Assembly: GCA_963760935.1 (NCBI GenBank)
Contig: CAVXFB010000008.1
Span: 1,054,001-1,118,000 of the forward strand
Direction: 5' to 3'
Source of the DNA: CAVXFB01 sp963760935
Lineage (GTDB): Bacteria; Planctomycetota; Planctomycetia; Pirellulales; Thermoguttaceae
Length of the DNA: 64,000 bases
Part shown: piece after piece, positions 7,590-16,489 of the stretch
Layout of the letters: each line of letters opens with the position of its first letter
Position numbering within the stretch: position 1 is the first letter of the stretch
Notes under the pieces: generated by a model
The model's database searches: none
Seen by the model: the letters and a program-made list of their open reading frames with translations, nothing else
Told to the model about the DNA's origin: nothing
Position numbers and translations under genes: made by a program

Positions 7590-9278
7590 TTACACCCGCA
7601 TCCGCCCAAAACAGGTCAGGCACATGTCGTCGCTTTGTGGGCGAGGGCCGACGAAACGCTTCACATCGGCGAGGATGCGGCGGCCTACTTGGGCAACGCG
7701 TTCGACTTCCAAGCCCAAGACTGCCAATAGGCGTTGCTGTCCATAGAGGTCGTCATTGGCGTTCATCGCTTCGGTGATGCCGTCGGTGTAGAGAACTAGC
7801 GACTGCCCTTGAGCCAGCGGCACCACAAGTTCCTGATAGTCCACGTCGCAACTAACGCCCAGCGGCAGGCTCGTTTCCATTTCGCCGACCGCCTCGACCA
7901 CGTCCGTGCCTCGTCGCAACAGCGGCGGCAGATGGCCGGCGTTTACGAGCGTTACTTCGTGGCGGCGCGGGTCCAAAACGGCCACCACCATGGTGACGAA
8001 ACGATCTTCCCAAGCACTGTCGCAGAACGCTCGATTCAGCCGGCCCATGGCCTGGGCGGGCGACGGTTCGCCGGCCAGGAAGTAGCGTGTCTCGGCCGAA
8101 AGTTTGGCCATCAGCAGCGAGGCTGATATGCCCTTGCCAGATACGTCGGCCACCACGACTGCCAGCCGCCCGCCGGGCAGCTCCACGTAATCGTAGTAGT
8201 CACCACCGAGTTGATGGGCCGATTCGTAAAACTCGAAGAAGTCGTACTCCGGAATCCGCGGCGCGGCCGAGGGCAGAAAGCCGCGTTGCACCTCGTGGGC
8301 CATCGCCAATTCGCGGCGGATCGATTCGCTACGTATCTCGGCTTCGTGCAGTTGGGCATTTTCGACGGCAAATGCCGCCTGGCAGGCTACGCTCGCCAAG
8401 ACGTCGAGATCGGCCTGCCGAAAGCGATTGCGCGGGTCGAGCGTATCGAGCTGAATCACGCCGAGCGACTCACCGTCCTGGTCGACCAACGGCGCACACA
8501 TCATTGAGCGAATTTGGAAATCGACTATGCTCTCGGCCATGTCGAAGCGTGTGTCGCTGGCAGCGTCGGCAGAGAGTATCGCTTCCCTGCCCGCCATCAC
8601 GTTATTGATGATCGTGCGGCTGATGCGGATTGTCTGTGTGTCTTCCAAACGGCGATGTTTCACCGCCTTGGGAACCAGCCGGCCGCTCTGCCGGTCGCGC
8701 AGCACGACAAAGCCGCGGTCGGCTTGCCCGAAAATCGCGAACAGGCTATCGAGCAGCTTCGGCAGCACTTCGTCCATGCTCAGGCTTCGCCCCAAATGCC
8801 GGCTGATTTCGAGCAGGGCCTTGAGCTTCGCCTCCGTGTTCACCTCCAACCGCATAACACTGGAGCCAGAGGGCAGGTTCAGTTTCGACAGCATTGCCTG
8901 CTCGGACTGCCCATCGTCATCGTCGATCAGCAAGGCGTCGGTCGTCACGTCAATGCGACGGACTGGCGGCGTAAGATCGGTTACCGGTCGGTCGAGGTGA
9001 AAAGCAAACACAAGGTCGCAAATGCCAATTTCGTCGTTTTCGGTCAACAGTTGCCGCTGGCTCAACGGCCGGCCATTGAGGAACGTGCCATTGCGGCTGT
9101 GCAAGTCTTCGAGGTAGTAGGCGCTATCGATATTGAGAATCCGCGCGTGGTGCCGGCTGACCGCCGCCGACGCTAAGACAATGTCGCACGCCGGATGGCG
9201 TCCAAGGATGACCGTAGCGCCTTCCAAGGGAAGAATTTCGCCGGGGTTCGGGCCTTGCAGCGCACGCAGTACAGCCAT
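7590..9278 (-). CDS. FHA-GAF-SpoIIE (RsbU-like) serine phosphatase
   Basis: A 562-residue cytoplasmic signalling protein. The N-terminal FHA domain (about residues 20-90) has the phosphothreonine-binding signature GRHPACDIVL...SRHHARI...SRNGTFLNG. A GAF sensor domain follows (about 155-310). The C-terminal PP2C-type SpoIIE domain (about 340-560) shows the metal-binding GGDYYDY and VADVSGKG motifs, NAGHLPPL, and YTDGITEAMNANDDLYG. Such proteins dephosphorylate anti-anti-sigma factors or partners chosen through the FHA domain. No sigma-regulator genes are adjacent, so its target is unknown. It appears monocistronic. Confidence 0.95.
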   Translation of the reverse strand: MAVLRALQGPNPGEILPLEGATVILGRHPACDIVLASAAVSRHHARILNIDSAYYLEDLHSRNGTFLNGRPLSQRQLLTENDEIGICDLVFAFHLDRPVTDLTPPVRRIDVTTDALLIDDDDGQSEQAMLSKLNLPSGSSVMRLEVNTEAKLKALLEISRHLGRSLSMDEVLPKLLDSLFAIFGQADRGFVVLRDRQSGRLVPKAVKHRRLEDTQTIRISRTIINNVMAGREAILSADAASDTRFDMAESIVDFQIRSMMCAPLVDQDGESLGVIQLDTLDPRNRFRQADLDVLASVACQAAFAVENAQLHEAEIRSESIRRELAMAHEVQRGFLPSAAPRIPEYDFFEFYESAHQLGGDYYDYVELPGGRLAVVVADVSGKGISASLLMAKLSAETRYFLAGEPSPAQAMGRLNRAFCDSAWEDRFVTMVVAVLDPRRHEVTLVNAGHLPPLLRRGTDVVEAVGEMETSLPLGVSCDVDYQELVVPLAQGQSLVLYTDGITEAMNANDDLYGQQRLLAVLGLEVERVAQVGRRILADVKRFVGPRPQSDDMCLTCFGRMRV

Positions 9279-9457
9279 GCCAATTACCTGATCCGTGGGG
9301 GGAATATATGTCGCTACCGATTCTAAGTCAGCACTGCTGAGACGGTCAACTCAAGTAGGGAGTGGGGATTAGCGATTAGAGTCTTGCGACACGATGCCCG
9401 CGCTGAATGCAAATCGCAGACCTCCGGGGGCAATCTCAAATTCCTAATCCACAGCGG

Positions 9458-10519
9458 TTACGGTGTGAAGTCCATTTCCGGCCTCATGCCTTCGGCAAAA
9501 CGCGCCAGAAGGTCGGCAGCCCGATCGATGTCGTCCAGCGAGATCATTTCGACCGGACTATGCATGTAGCGATTCGGAATGCTGATCAGTCCGGTGGCCA
9601 CTCCGGCCCGATTGATCTGAATCGCATTGGCGTCCGTGCCGGTGGCCTTGCCCGAGGCGGCCAACTGATAATCGATCTTGTGGTCCTCAGCCGCCTGAAC
9701 AAGACGATCGACCACTTTGTGATTCATGTTCGGACCGCGGTGGATCACCGGCCCTTTGCCCAGCCGGACGTCGCCTTCTTCCTTCTTCTCAATCGTCGGG
9801 CAATCGGTGGCATGGGTGACATCGACCGCCACGCCGACCTGCGGATCGACGCCGAAGGCGCTGGTTCGCGCACCGCGCAGGCCGAGTTCCTCCTGAACGG
9901 TGGAAACCGCATACAGGCCGCATGCGAGCTTCTTGTCCTGGGCCGCGCGTCGCAGAGCCTCGATCACGACCCAGCAGCCGGCCTTATCATCCATCGCCGG
10001 TGAAACGGCGAAGTTGTTGCGCATTGTTTGGAACTGGAGTTGCACGGTCACCGCATCGCCGATGCGAACCGCTTTTGCCGCCTCGTCTCTATCGGCCGCG
10101 CCGATGTCGAGCCACAGGTCCTTCATCTTCGGCACCTGTTTGCGCTCCTCCTCGGTCAGCAAATGGATCGGTTTGCGGGCGATGATGCCGAAGACCGGCC
10201 CGGCGGCCGTCCAGACCGTCATCCGCTGGCCGATGAGCACCTCGGGATCCCAGCCACCGATCGGCTGAATGTAGAGGAAGCCGCTGTCGTCGATGTGTTG
10301 TACGATCAGCCCGATCTGGTCGCAATGCCCTGCGAGCATGACGCGAAGCGGCGAGTCGGGATTTTTCACCACGATCACGTTGCCGTGCAGATCGGTGCGG
10401 ACCTCATCAGCAAAGCCGGCGACGTAGTCGCGCACCAGTTGCTGCACGGTGCTTTCGTAACCAGACGGGCTAGGCGTTGCCAGCAATGCTTTGAAGAATT
10501 CGAGTGGTTTGGTATCCAC
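9458..10519 (-). CDS. M42 family metallopeptidase (glutamyl aminopeptidase/FrvX type)
   Basis: A 353-residue dinuclear-metal aminopeptidase, the usual length for M42. Metal ligands and catalytic residues are visible: LAGHCDQIGLIV (first His and Asp), AMDDKAGCWV (bridging Asp), STVQEELGLRGA (catalytic Glu pair), VDVTHATD (Asp) and PNRYMHSPVEMI (last His). It has no signal peptide, so it is cytoplasmic; M42 enzymes often form tetrahedral dodecamers that trim peptides. It is transcribed in the same direction as the phosphatase but separated by 179 bases. Confidence 0.95.
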   Translation of the reverse strand: MDTKPLEFFKALLATPSPSGYESTVQQLVRDYVAGFADEVRTDLHGNVIVVKNPDSPLRVMLAGHCDQIGLIVQHIDDSGFLYIQPIGGWDPEVLIGQRMTVWTAAGPVFGIIARKPIHLLTEEERKQVPKMKDLWLDIGAADRDEAAKAVRIGDAVTVQLQFQTMRNNFAVSPAMDDKAGCWVVIEALRRAAQDKKLACGLYAVSTVQEELGLRGARTSAFGVDPQVGVAVDVTHATDCPTIEKKEEGDVRLGKGPVIHRGPNMNHKVVDRLVQAAEDHKIDYQLAASGKATGTDANAIQINRAGVATGLISIPNRYMHSPVEMISLDDIDRAADLLARFAEGMRPEMDFTP

Positions 10520-10823
10520 GGCATATCCTTTATTTTCATAACATTCTTAGGGCCTAACAACGTCCCCGTACTGTAATACGGTATCGTAGGCAACCTGTTT
10601 TTCGCAAGCCACGCACTGGCCAATTGTACCAGATCGCGGTCGATAGGGTGTCGCAGTAGGACAGAACGCTGGAAATCAGCGAAATCGCAGCGGTCGCTCG
10701 CCCTCGACACGTTCAGAGCACCGCACTCGACGTCAAGGCAGAAAGGCCGAGGCTATTGGCGCAGCGCTCGGCGAGGACAGACGATTTTTCGAGGCGGTTA
10801 GCACGGGCGAGCGGGGCAACGTA
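10520..10823. other. Intergenic, no gene seen
   Basis: About 300 bases between the M42 peptidase start and the end of the first glycosidase paralog. It should hold the peptidase promoter. I see no convincing ORF, strong hairpin or RNA. Confidence 0.5.
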
Positions 10824-12587
10824 TCACGAGAAGGCATGGTGACGCCTTTTCCGACGCCATCGATGCAAACCCAGTCCCGCGAGGCCAAGACCCAGCAGCG
10901 TCAGGGTGCCCGGTTCCGGAGCGTGGACCGCGGTCACCAACAGCACCCAGTCGCGCGACCCGGCCGCGTTGTTTCCAGAAAGGTTGAACGTGCGCCATGC
11001 GCCGCCTGTTACCGGCGCGAGGCTCGTCGTTGCGCCGCTCGTCGGGTCATATTTCCAAACGTTGAACGTGGTGTTGCCATACCCGCTGAGGTCCAACTGG
11101 ACCGTCGATGAGCCGCGCGCCGTGTACAAGACGTACTGATTCCCGGGCTCGGCCAGGACATAATCGCGCGTTCGCCCAGCGGACTTCAGAGAGTTGTTGG
11201 AAGACATCTTCCAGTATTCGATATTCTTGGTCGTGAAGAAGTCGACCATGTGCTTGATGTCGTCGTATTCCGTGGCGTCGGCCCATTCTCCGGTCTTGCA
11301 CGGAGTCCATTGGGTGGCGCCGCTGTCGAACATGCGAATATCGCCCACACTTCCATAGCCCCCGGCGGTAGCGATGCCCCAAATTGCACATCGGCTCTGG
11401 GTTCGAGTCATCGTGACGCCGCTGTCGCCAAGATAGCCGTATTCATCGTTGACGACGGGCATATTGTGGCCAAGGTTCGCTCTAATTCCCTCGTTGCCCC
11501 ATTGGTCGCCATTGCGGTAACCATCGGTGTTTCGCGGGCCATACTGAATGATGGCATGCGTCGGCCAGCTTGTGTTGAAGTATTGAAAATTGACGCCCGT
11601 GTTCTGGTGCGTCGACAACGGCCGCAGTTGCGCACCTTGAGCCAGCCACGGATCGTTGCTGCGCACCAAGTCGCCGATCGCGTTGAAGTAATCGATTGTG
11701 TTGAAGTTAGACTGCGTATCGCCCCCATCCGCCCATTCGTTGGTCAGATCCCAGATCACGTTGTCATAGGCCGAGTAGCGCGACGTGATATATTTTGCAA
11801 ACCGTTCGTCTTGCGCCTGCGTTCCGGGCATCGTCGAGTTGGCATACGTGCTCAAGAGGATCAAGTCGGCCGTCACGCCTTTGGAATCGAGGTACTGGAC
11901 CACTTGATCCAACTTCTGCAAGTAAGCAAAGTTCAGGCTGTTGCGATCCGGGTTGGCGGCCGTGCCGGCATACGGTACGACGTCCGGATAGCCGTGGTCG
12001 ACATTGTCGAGTCCGACGAAGCCGCCCTGGGCATAGACCCGCAAGCGGATCTTATTCATACCGTGCACCAGCGAATTATCGACGGCCGTCTGCCAGTTGT
12101 CATTGACCATGGCGTCTTGCATCAGGTCGTAATACGTCTGCCCCCACATGAAGTTTCGCGTGCCGTCGTCGTAAACGAAGCTGTTGGGATGCGCCGAATC
12201 GACGCGGAGGAAGCCGTGCTCTCCGCTGGCCGCTGCGCCGACGACGATCTGCCCCGACGCGTCCGTGTGGTTCGTCAAGTTGGCGATCGTGGAGCCGGCC
12301 GTGGTGTACGTCCACGTGCCTTCCACGGTCGGAGTGAAGCGAACCTTAAAGGTGTTGCCGCCGTCCCAGAAACCCTTGACGACATTCTGAACGCCGCCGG
12401 GGCCGGTAAACGTGACATTGAGCGATCGGGAGTCCGTGTACCAATTCGAGGCGGTATCGGTCGTCGTGAACACAAAGTCTTGCGTCGACCATTTTGGCAC
12501 AGCGAGTGCCAGAGCAAGAGAGGGAATGAGCGAAAAAATCAGAACCGCGGCGGCACTAGCCGAGCCGCGGATAATGGCACATCGCAT
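10824..12587 (-). CDS. Secreted glycosidase-like protein, paralog 1 (DUF5060 + apiosidase-like barrel + PEP-CTERM)
   Basis: 587 residues. A signal peptide (residues 1-28) is followed by an Ig-like DUF5060 module (about 30-120, with FTGPGG, GFWDGG and FTPTVEGTWTYTT). Then comes a (beta/alpha)8 barrel resembling DUF4038/apiosidase-like enzymes, starting at HGFLRVD...FMWGQTYYD. Candidate acid/base Glu284 is in IWDLTNEW and candidate nucleophile Glu392 is in PVVNDEYGY, the clan GH-A arrangement. A C-terminal beta domain and a PEP-CTERM tail (PEPGTLTLLGLGLAGLGL plus Arg-rich end) predict sorting by exosortase. Polysaccharide side-chain cleavage is inferred; the substrate is unknown. Confidence 0.85.
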   Translation of the reverse strand: MRCAIIRGSASAAAVLIFSLIPSLALALAVPKWSTQDFVFTTTDTASNWYTDSRSLNVTFTGPGGVQNVVKGFWDGGNTFKVRFTPTVEGTWTYTTAGSTIANLTNHTDASGQIVVGAAASGEHGFLRVDSAHPNSFVYDDGTRNFMWGQTYYDLMQDAMVNDNWQTAVDNSLVHGMNKIRLRVYAQGGFVGLDNVDHGYPDVVPYAGTAANPDRNSLNFAYLQKLDQVVQYLDSKGVTADLILLSTYANSTMPGTQAQDERFAKYITSRYSAYDNVIWDLTNEWADGGDTQSNFNTIDYFNAIGDLVRSNDPWLAQGAQLRPLSTHQNTGVNFQYFNTSWPTHAIIQYGPRNTDGYRNGDQWGNEGIRANLGHNMPVVNDEYGYLGDSGVTMTRTQSRCAIWGIATAGGYGSVGDIRMFDSGATQWTPCKTGEWADATEYDDIKHMVDFFTTKNIEYWKMSSNNSLKSAGRTRDYVLAEPGNQYVLYTARGSSTVQLDLSGYGNTTFNVWKYDPTSGATTSLAPVTGGAWRTFNLSGNNAAGSRDWVLLVTAVHAPEPGTLTLLGLGLAGLGLHRWRRKRRHHAFS

Positions 12588-12843
12588 GTACGCTGCCTCC
12601 CTGAGGTGAAAACCACTGATTCGGCCGCACGGACCTGAGGTGCGCCGGGTCCGCTCAACAAAAAACCACGCTCGCCGACCGCTGCTCGCGGCAACGTTCC
12701 CCCGATAGGACCTTGCCTACTGTAACATGAAGCGACAGATGCCGCTATTAATAATCAAACGGCTCTCTCAGAATTTTCAGCATCTCGAATTCTCGATACC
12801 GCTTCTAGTCACGAGAGATATCGTCATTGTGGTGGGGTGTGAT

Positions 12844-14456
12844 CTATTGAGAGCTGAGGCGGATGACCCAGCCGTTCGAGTCAGGCAGGGTGAACGATTG
12901 TACGCGGCCGCCGGTCACAGCCGGTAAATCTTTTGTCTCGCCAGTCCGAGGATCGTACCGCTTCGCATCGTATGTCCCTGCTGCCAGCTTAACGGAACAG
13001 TTGCCGCCGGTGGCTGCATAGATCACGTACTGCCGGCCGGGCTCGGCCAACACGTACGTCCGTGTGCCCGCCGTCTTCAGTTCGTTGTGGCTGACCATCT
13101 TCCAATACTCGATTCCGTTGGCGGTGAAGAAGTCGACCATCCGTTTGAGATCGCCGTATTCCGGCGCATCGGCCCACTCTCCGGTCTTGCACGGTGTCCA
13201 TCGTTTGGCGCCGCTGCCGATGATGCGGATATCGCCCGAGCTTCCGTAGCCGCCGGCGGTGGCGATGCCCCAGATCGCCTGACGGATCTGTGTTCGCGTC
13301 ATTTTTACGCCCCCCTGGTCCGCGATGTAGCCGTATTCGTCGTTGACCACAGGCATTTTGTGGCCGAGGTTCTTGACGATTCCCGCATTGCCCCATTGGT
13401 CGCCATTTGCTAAGTGGTCATCGTTTCGCGGCCCATAGTTGGATAATAACGAGCGTCGGCCAATCAGCGCCAAAGAAATTGAAGTTGATTCCCGTGTTCT
13501 GATGGGTCGACAGCGGTCGCAGGAGCAGGCCGTTAGCCAGCCACGGATCGCTGCTGCGCAGCGAGCTTGCCAATGGCGTTGAAGTACGACTTGCGGCTTG
13601 CCGCCTGAGGCCCATTCATTGGTAACATCCCAAATCACATTCGGGTACGCCGCATAGCGCGACAGGACGTACTTCACAAACCGCTCATCCTGCTCCGGTG
13701 TGCCGGGCATCGTCGCGTTTCCATACGTGCTCAGAAGGATCAATCGGCCACAATCCCCTTCGAATCGAGGTATCGGACGACCTGGTCCAGCTTCCTCCAG
13801 TACGCGAAGATTCAAGTTGTCGCGATTCGGGCTGGCGGCTTTGCCGGCATACGGCACAATCTCTGGGTAGCCGTGGTCGACGTTGCCAAATCCGTAGAAG
13901 CCACCCTGAGCATAGACCCGCATGCGAATCTTGTTCATCCCGTACGCCATCGACTTGTCGGCGGCCGTCTTCCAGTTGTTATTGACCATGGCATCTTGCA
14001 TCAGGTCATAGTACGTCTGCCCCCACATGAAGTATCGCGTGCCGTCGTCCCAAACAAAACTGTAGGGGTGGTCCGGGTCCACGCGAAGAAAGCCATGATC
14101 GTTCGGCCGCGGGCGCCGTAGCATTGATGCTCCCTGTCTTGTTGTTCAGGCCCGAGTCGGTGGAACTGGTCGTGTACGTCCATTGGCCTTCCGCCGTGGG
14201 CGTGAAGCGAATCTTGTACACGTTTTCTACCGTCCCAGAAGCCGGTCACCGTTTTGGTGGCGCCGTCCGGCCCGGTGAATGTGGCCGTGAGGGTTGGACC
14301 CGAGGCATAGCCATTCGCATAGGCGCCGCTGGCCGTCAGTGCGATCTCATGCATCGACCATTTCGGCATATCTGCGGCCATCGCTATAGCGGGAACGAGG
14401 GCAAGAACTAGAAGGGCGGTCGCTTTGGCCAATTTGCGGACGGTAGCCATTCGCAT
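12844..14456 (-). pseudogene. Glycosidase-like paralog 2, multiply frameshifted
   Basis: The same family as its neighbours, but the coding frame is broken at about six places (near 14225, 14115, 13815, 13745, 13600 and 13440). The fragments when joined give the signal peptide, the DUF5060 part, FMWGQTYYDLM, IWDVTNEWASGG, PVVNDEYGYIAD and the C-terminal beta domain. It ends at GWVIRLSSQ with no PEP-CTERM tail, unlike the other three. The likely start is the ATG at 14456, 9 bases after GGGAG. With six lesions against none in the intact paralogs, decay is more likely than sequencing error, though this assembly does contain single-base errors elsewhere. Confidence 0.8.
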
Positions 14457-14674
14457 CTGCATGATCTCCCGAGAAATATTGAATTGGTGCGTTCGAACGA
14501 TAGCCGGATTCAAGAAGTACGTCGGCCGGATGCCGTTGTCTACGGTTCAGTGCGCCCGGCTCAACGCAGCCTACCGTAGCGTGCCCCAAAAGGCAACCGC
14601 CCCGCACTATCGTTCCAGGGACGTGCCTCCGTCGCGACTGCAATCAATGCAGGACGCAATGTTTGTTGGCGGCG

Positions 14675-16429
14675 TCAGGCGTTCCCGGTTGGACGATTAT
14701 CTACGGCTCGTTTTCGCCACCAGAAAATGGCGCCAATAGCCACGACGGCGGCGCCGAGCAATGTCAAGCTACCAGGCTCGGGAACTTCCTGGAAGGTGCT
14801 CAAATGGAGCACCCAATCGTTGGTCGCATCGGGCATGCTGAAGGAATGGTCGCCTCCGCCTGTTGTGACATTGGCCAACGGAATCGTCTCTCCGGTACGG
14901 GGATTGTACTCGTAGGCGTAGTACGTACCGGCCGCAAGGTCCATGGTAAACGTGCCGCCGGTGGCCGCGTACGCCACGTACTGCCGGCCGGGCTCTGCAA
15001 GCACGTACGTCCGAGTGCTGGGTGTCACGAGTTCGTTGTGGCTGGCCATCTTCCAGTATTCGATCCCTTTGGAGGTAAAAAAGTCGACCAAGTGCTGAAT
15101 GTCGTCGTACATTGGGCTGTCGTGCCATTCGCCCGTCACACCGGGCGTCCAGTTGGTGTAGACACTCCAGTCGGATGCCGTTCCGTAACCTCCGGCCGTA
15201 GCAATGCCCCAACTGGTCAAACGGCAGGTTTCTTGTGTAATGGTCACTCCGCTGTTGACTTCGTTGAGGTAAGCGTATTCGTCATTAACCACTGGCATGT
15301 TGTGGCCCAGGTTATAGACGATTCCCGCGTTGCCCCATTGATCTCCGTAGCTATATTTTGGAGTACCGGAGGGTGAGGCCCCAGGGTTCCTTGCGCCATA
15401 TTGAAAGATGACGTCCGTCGGCCAAGTCGCGCCGAAGAACTGGAAGTCGATGCGCGTCCGCTGATGCGTGGACAACGGGCGCAATGCTCTGCCATTGGTC
15501 AACCACGGATCACTGTTATGCACGATCCCACCGAGCCGATTGAAATCGGCTTGATTTTGTGGATAGTCGCCTCCATTCGAGGCGGCATACTCCCACTCGT
15601 TCGCAACGGTCCAAGTGACGTTGGTATAGGCTGCGTAACGCGATACAACATAGTTCATGAACCGGTCGTTCTGCGTGTCGGTGCCGAACTGCCTGTTGCT
15701 GTTGTAGGGCGTGCTGATAATTAGGTCTGCCACCATTCCCTTGGAAGCAATGTACTTGACAACGTCGTCCAACTTCTGCCAGTAGGCAATATTCAGCGAA
15801 TTGCGGTCGGGATTTGTCGAACTGCCTGTGTACGGTTGCACATCCGGGTAGCCGTGTGATCGGCTGGATTCAACGTCAAACGGGTACACCGTCATGCGAA
15901 CCTTGTTCAACCCATAGGCAGCCGAGTTGTCGATACCGGTTTTCCAATTGTCATTTACCGCCGCCGTCATCGCCACGTCGTAGTACGTTTGCCCCCACAT
16001 GAAATAGCGCGTTCCATCATCCCAAACGAAGCTGTTCTTATACGCGGGATCAACTCGCAAGAAACCGTGATTGCTGGCCGTGGCGGCGACAGCGTTGATC
16101 GTGCCCGTCTGATTGTTCAAACCGGAGTTCGGAGAATTAGTGGTATACGTCCAGGTTCCTTCTACCGTCGGCGTGAAGCGAATGTCGAACGCATTGTTCC
16201 CATTCCAGAAGCCGCTAACCGACTTAGTTATGCCGCCTGGACCTGTAAATGTGGCAGTGACGGCGGCATTTGCATCGGTGTACCAGTTGCTGGAACTCCC
16301 GTTGGCCGTGAGATTGATGTCGTACGTCGACCACTTCGGCACATCAACCGCCAGGGCGACCGATGCGGCAAGGGCGAGAATCAGAATCGAACTCGCCGCT
16401 GACGTCTTGAGAATGGCACGCAATTGCAT
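14675..16429 (-). CDS. Secreted glycosidase-like protein, paralog 3 (PEP-CTERM)
   Basis: 584 residues with the same architecture as paralog 1: signal peptide to about residue 28, DUF5060 module (FTGPGGITKSVSGFWNGNNA), barrel with FMWGQTYYD, TWTVANEWEYA (Glu278) and PVVNDEYAYLNE, a beta domain, and the tail EVPEPGSLTLLGAAVVAIGA with WWRKR. It is intact and preceded by an in-frame start with a GAGCAAC region rather than a strong ribosome site. Several hundred bases at both ends are almost identical to paralog 4, while the middle differs, which suggests recent duplication with local gene conversion. It is predicted to be exported and surface-anchored. Confidence 0.85.
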   Translation of the reverse strand: MQLRAILKTSAASSILILALAASVALAVDVPKWSTYDINLTANGSSSNWYTDANAAVTATFTGPGGITKSVSGFWNGNNAFDIRFTPTVEGTWTYTTNSPNSGLNNQTGTINAVAATASNHGFLRVDPAYKNSFVWDDGTRYFMWGQTYYDVAMTAAVNDNWKTGIDNSAAYGLNKVRMTVYPFDVESSRSHGYPDVQPYTGSSTNPDRNSLNIAYWQKLDDVVKYIASKGMVADLIISTPYNSNRQFGTDTQNDRFMNYVVSRYAAYTNVTWTVANEWEYAASNGGDYPQNQADFNRLGGIVHNSDPWLTNGRALRPLSTHQRTRIDFQFFGATWPTDVIFQYGARNPGASPSGTPKYSYGDQWGNAGIVYNLGHNMPVVNDEYAYLNEVNSGVTITQETCRLTSWGIATAGGYGTASDWSVYTNWTPGVTGEWHDSPMYDDIQHLVDFFTSKGIEYWKMASHNELVTPSTRTYVLAEPGRQYVAYAATGGTFTMDLAAGTYYAYEYNPRTGETIPLANVTTGGGDHSFSMPDATNDWVLHLSTFQEVPEPGSLTLLGAAVVAIGAIFWWRKRAVDNRPTGNA

Positions 16430-16489
16430 GGTCAGTTGCTCCGGTAGGGGATAGCAGATACTTGTCTGGTCAGGCCGCGCTTACGAACA

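Noticed and set aside
11250..12638. 462-codon open frame on the plus strand
   Set aside because: Antisense to glycosidase paralog 1, with Arg/Val/His-rich low-information sequence.
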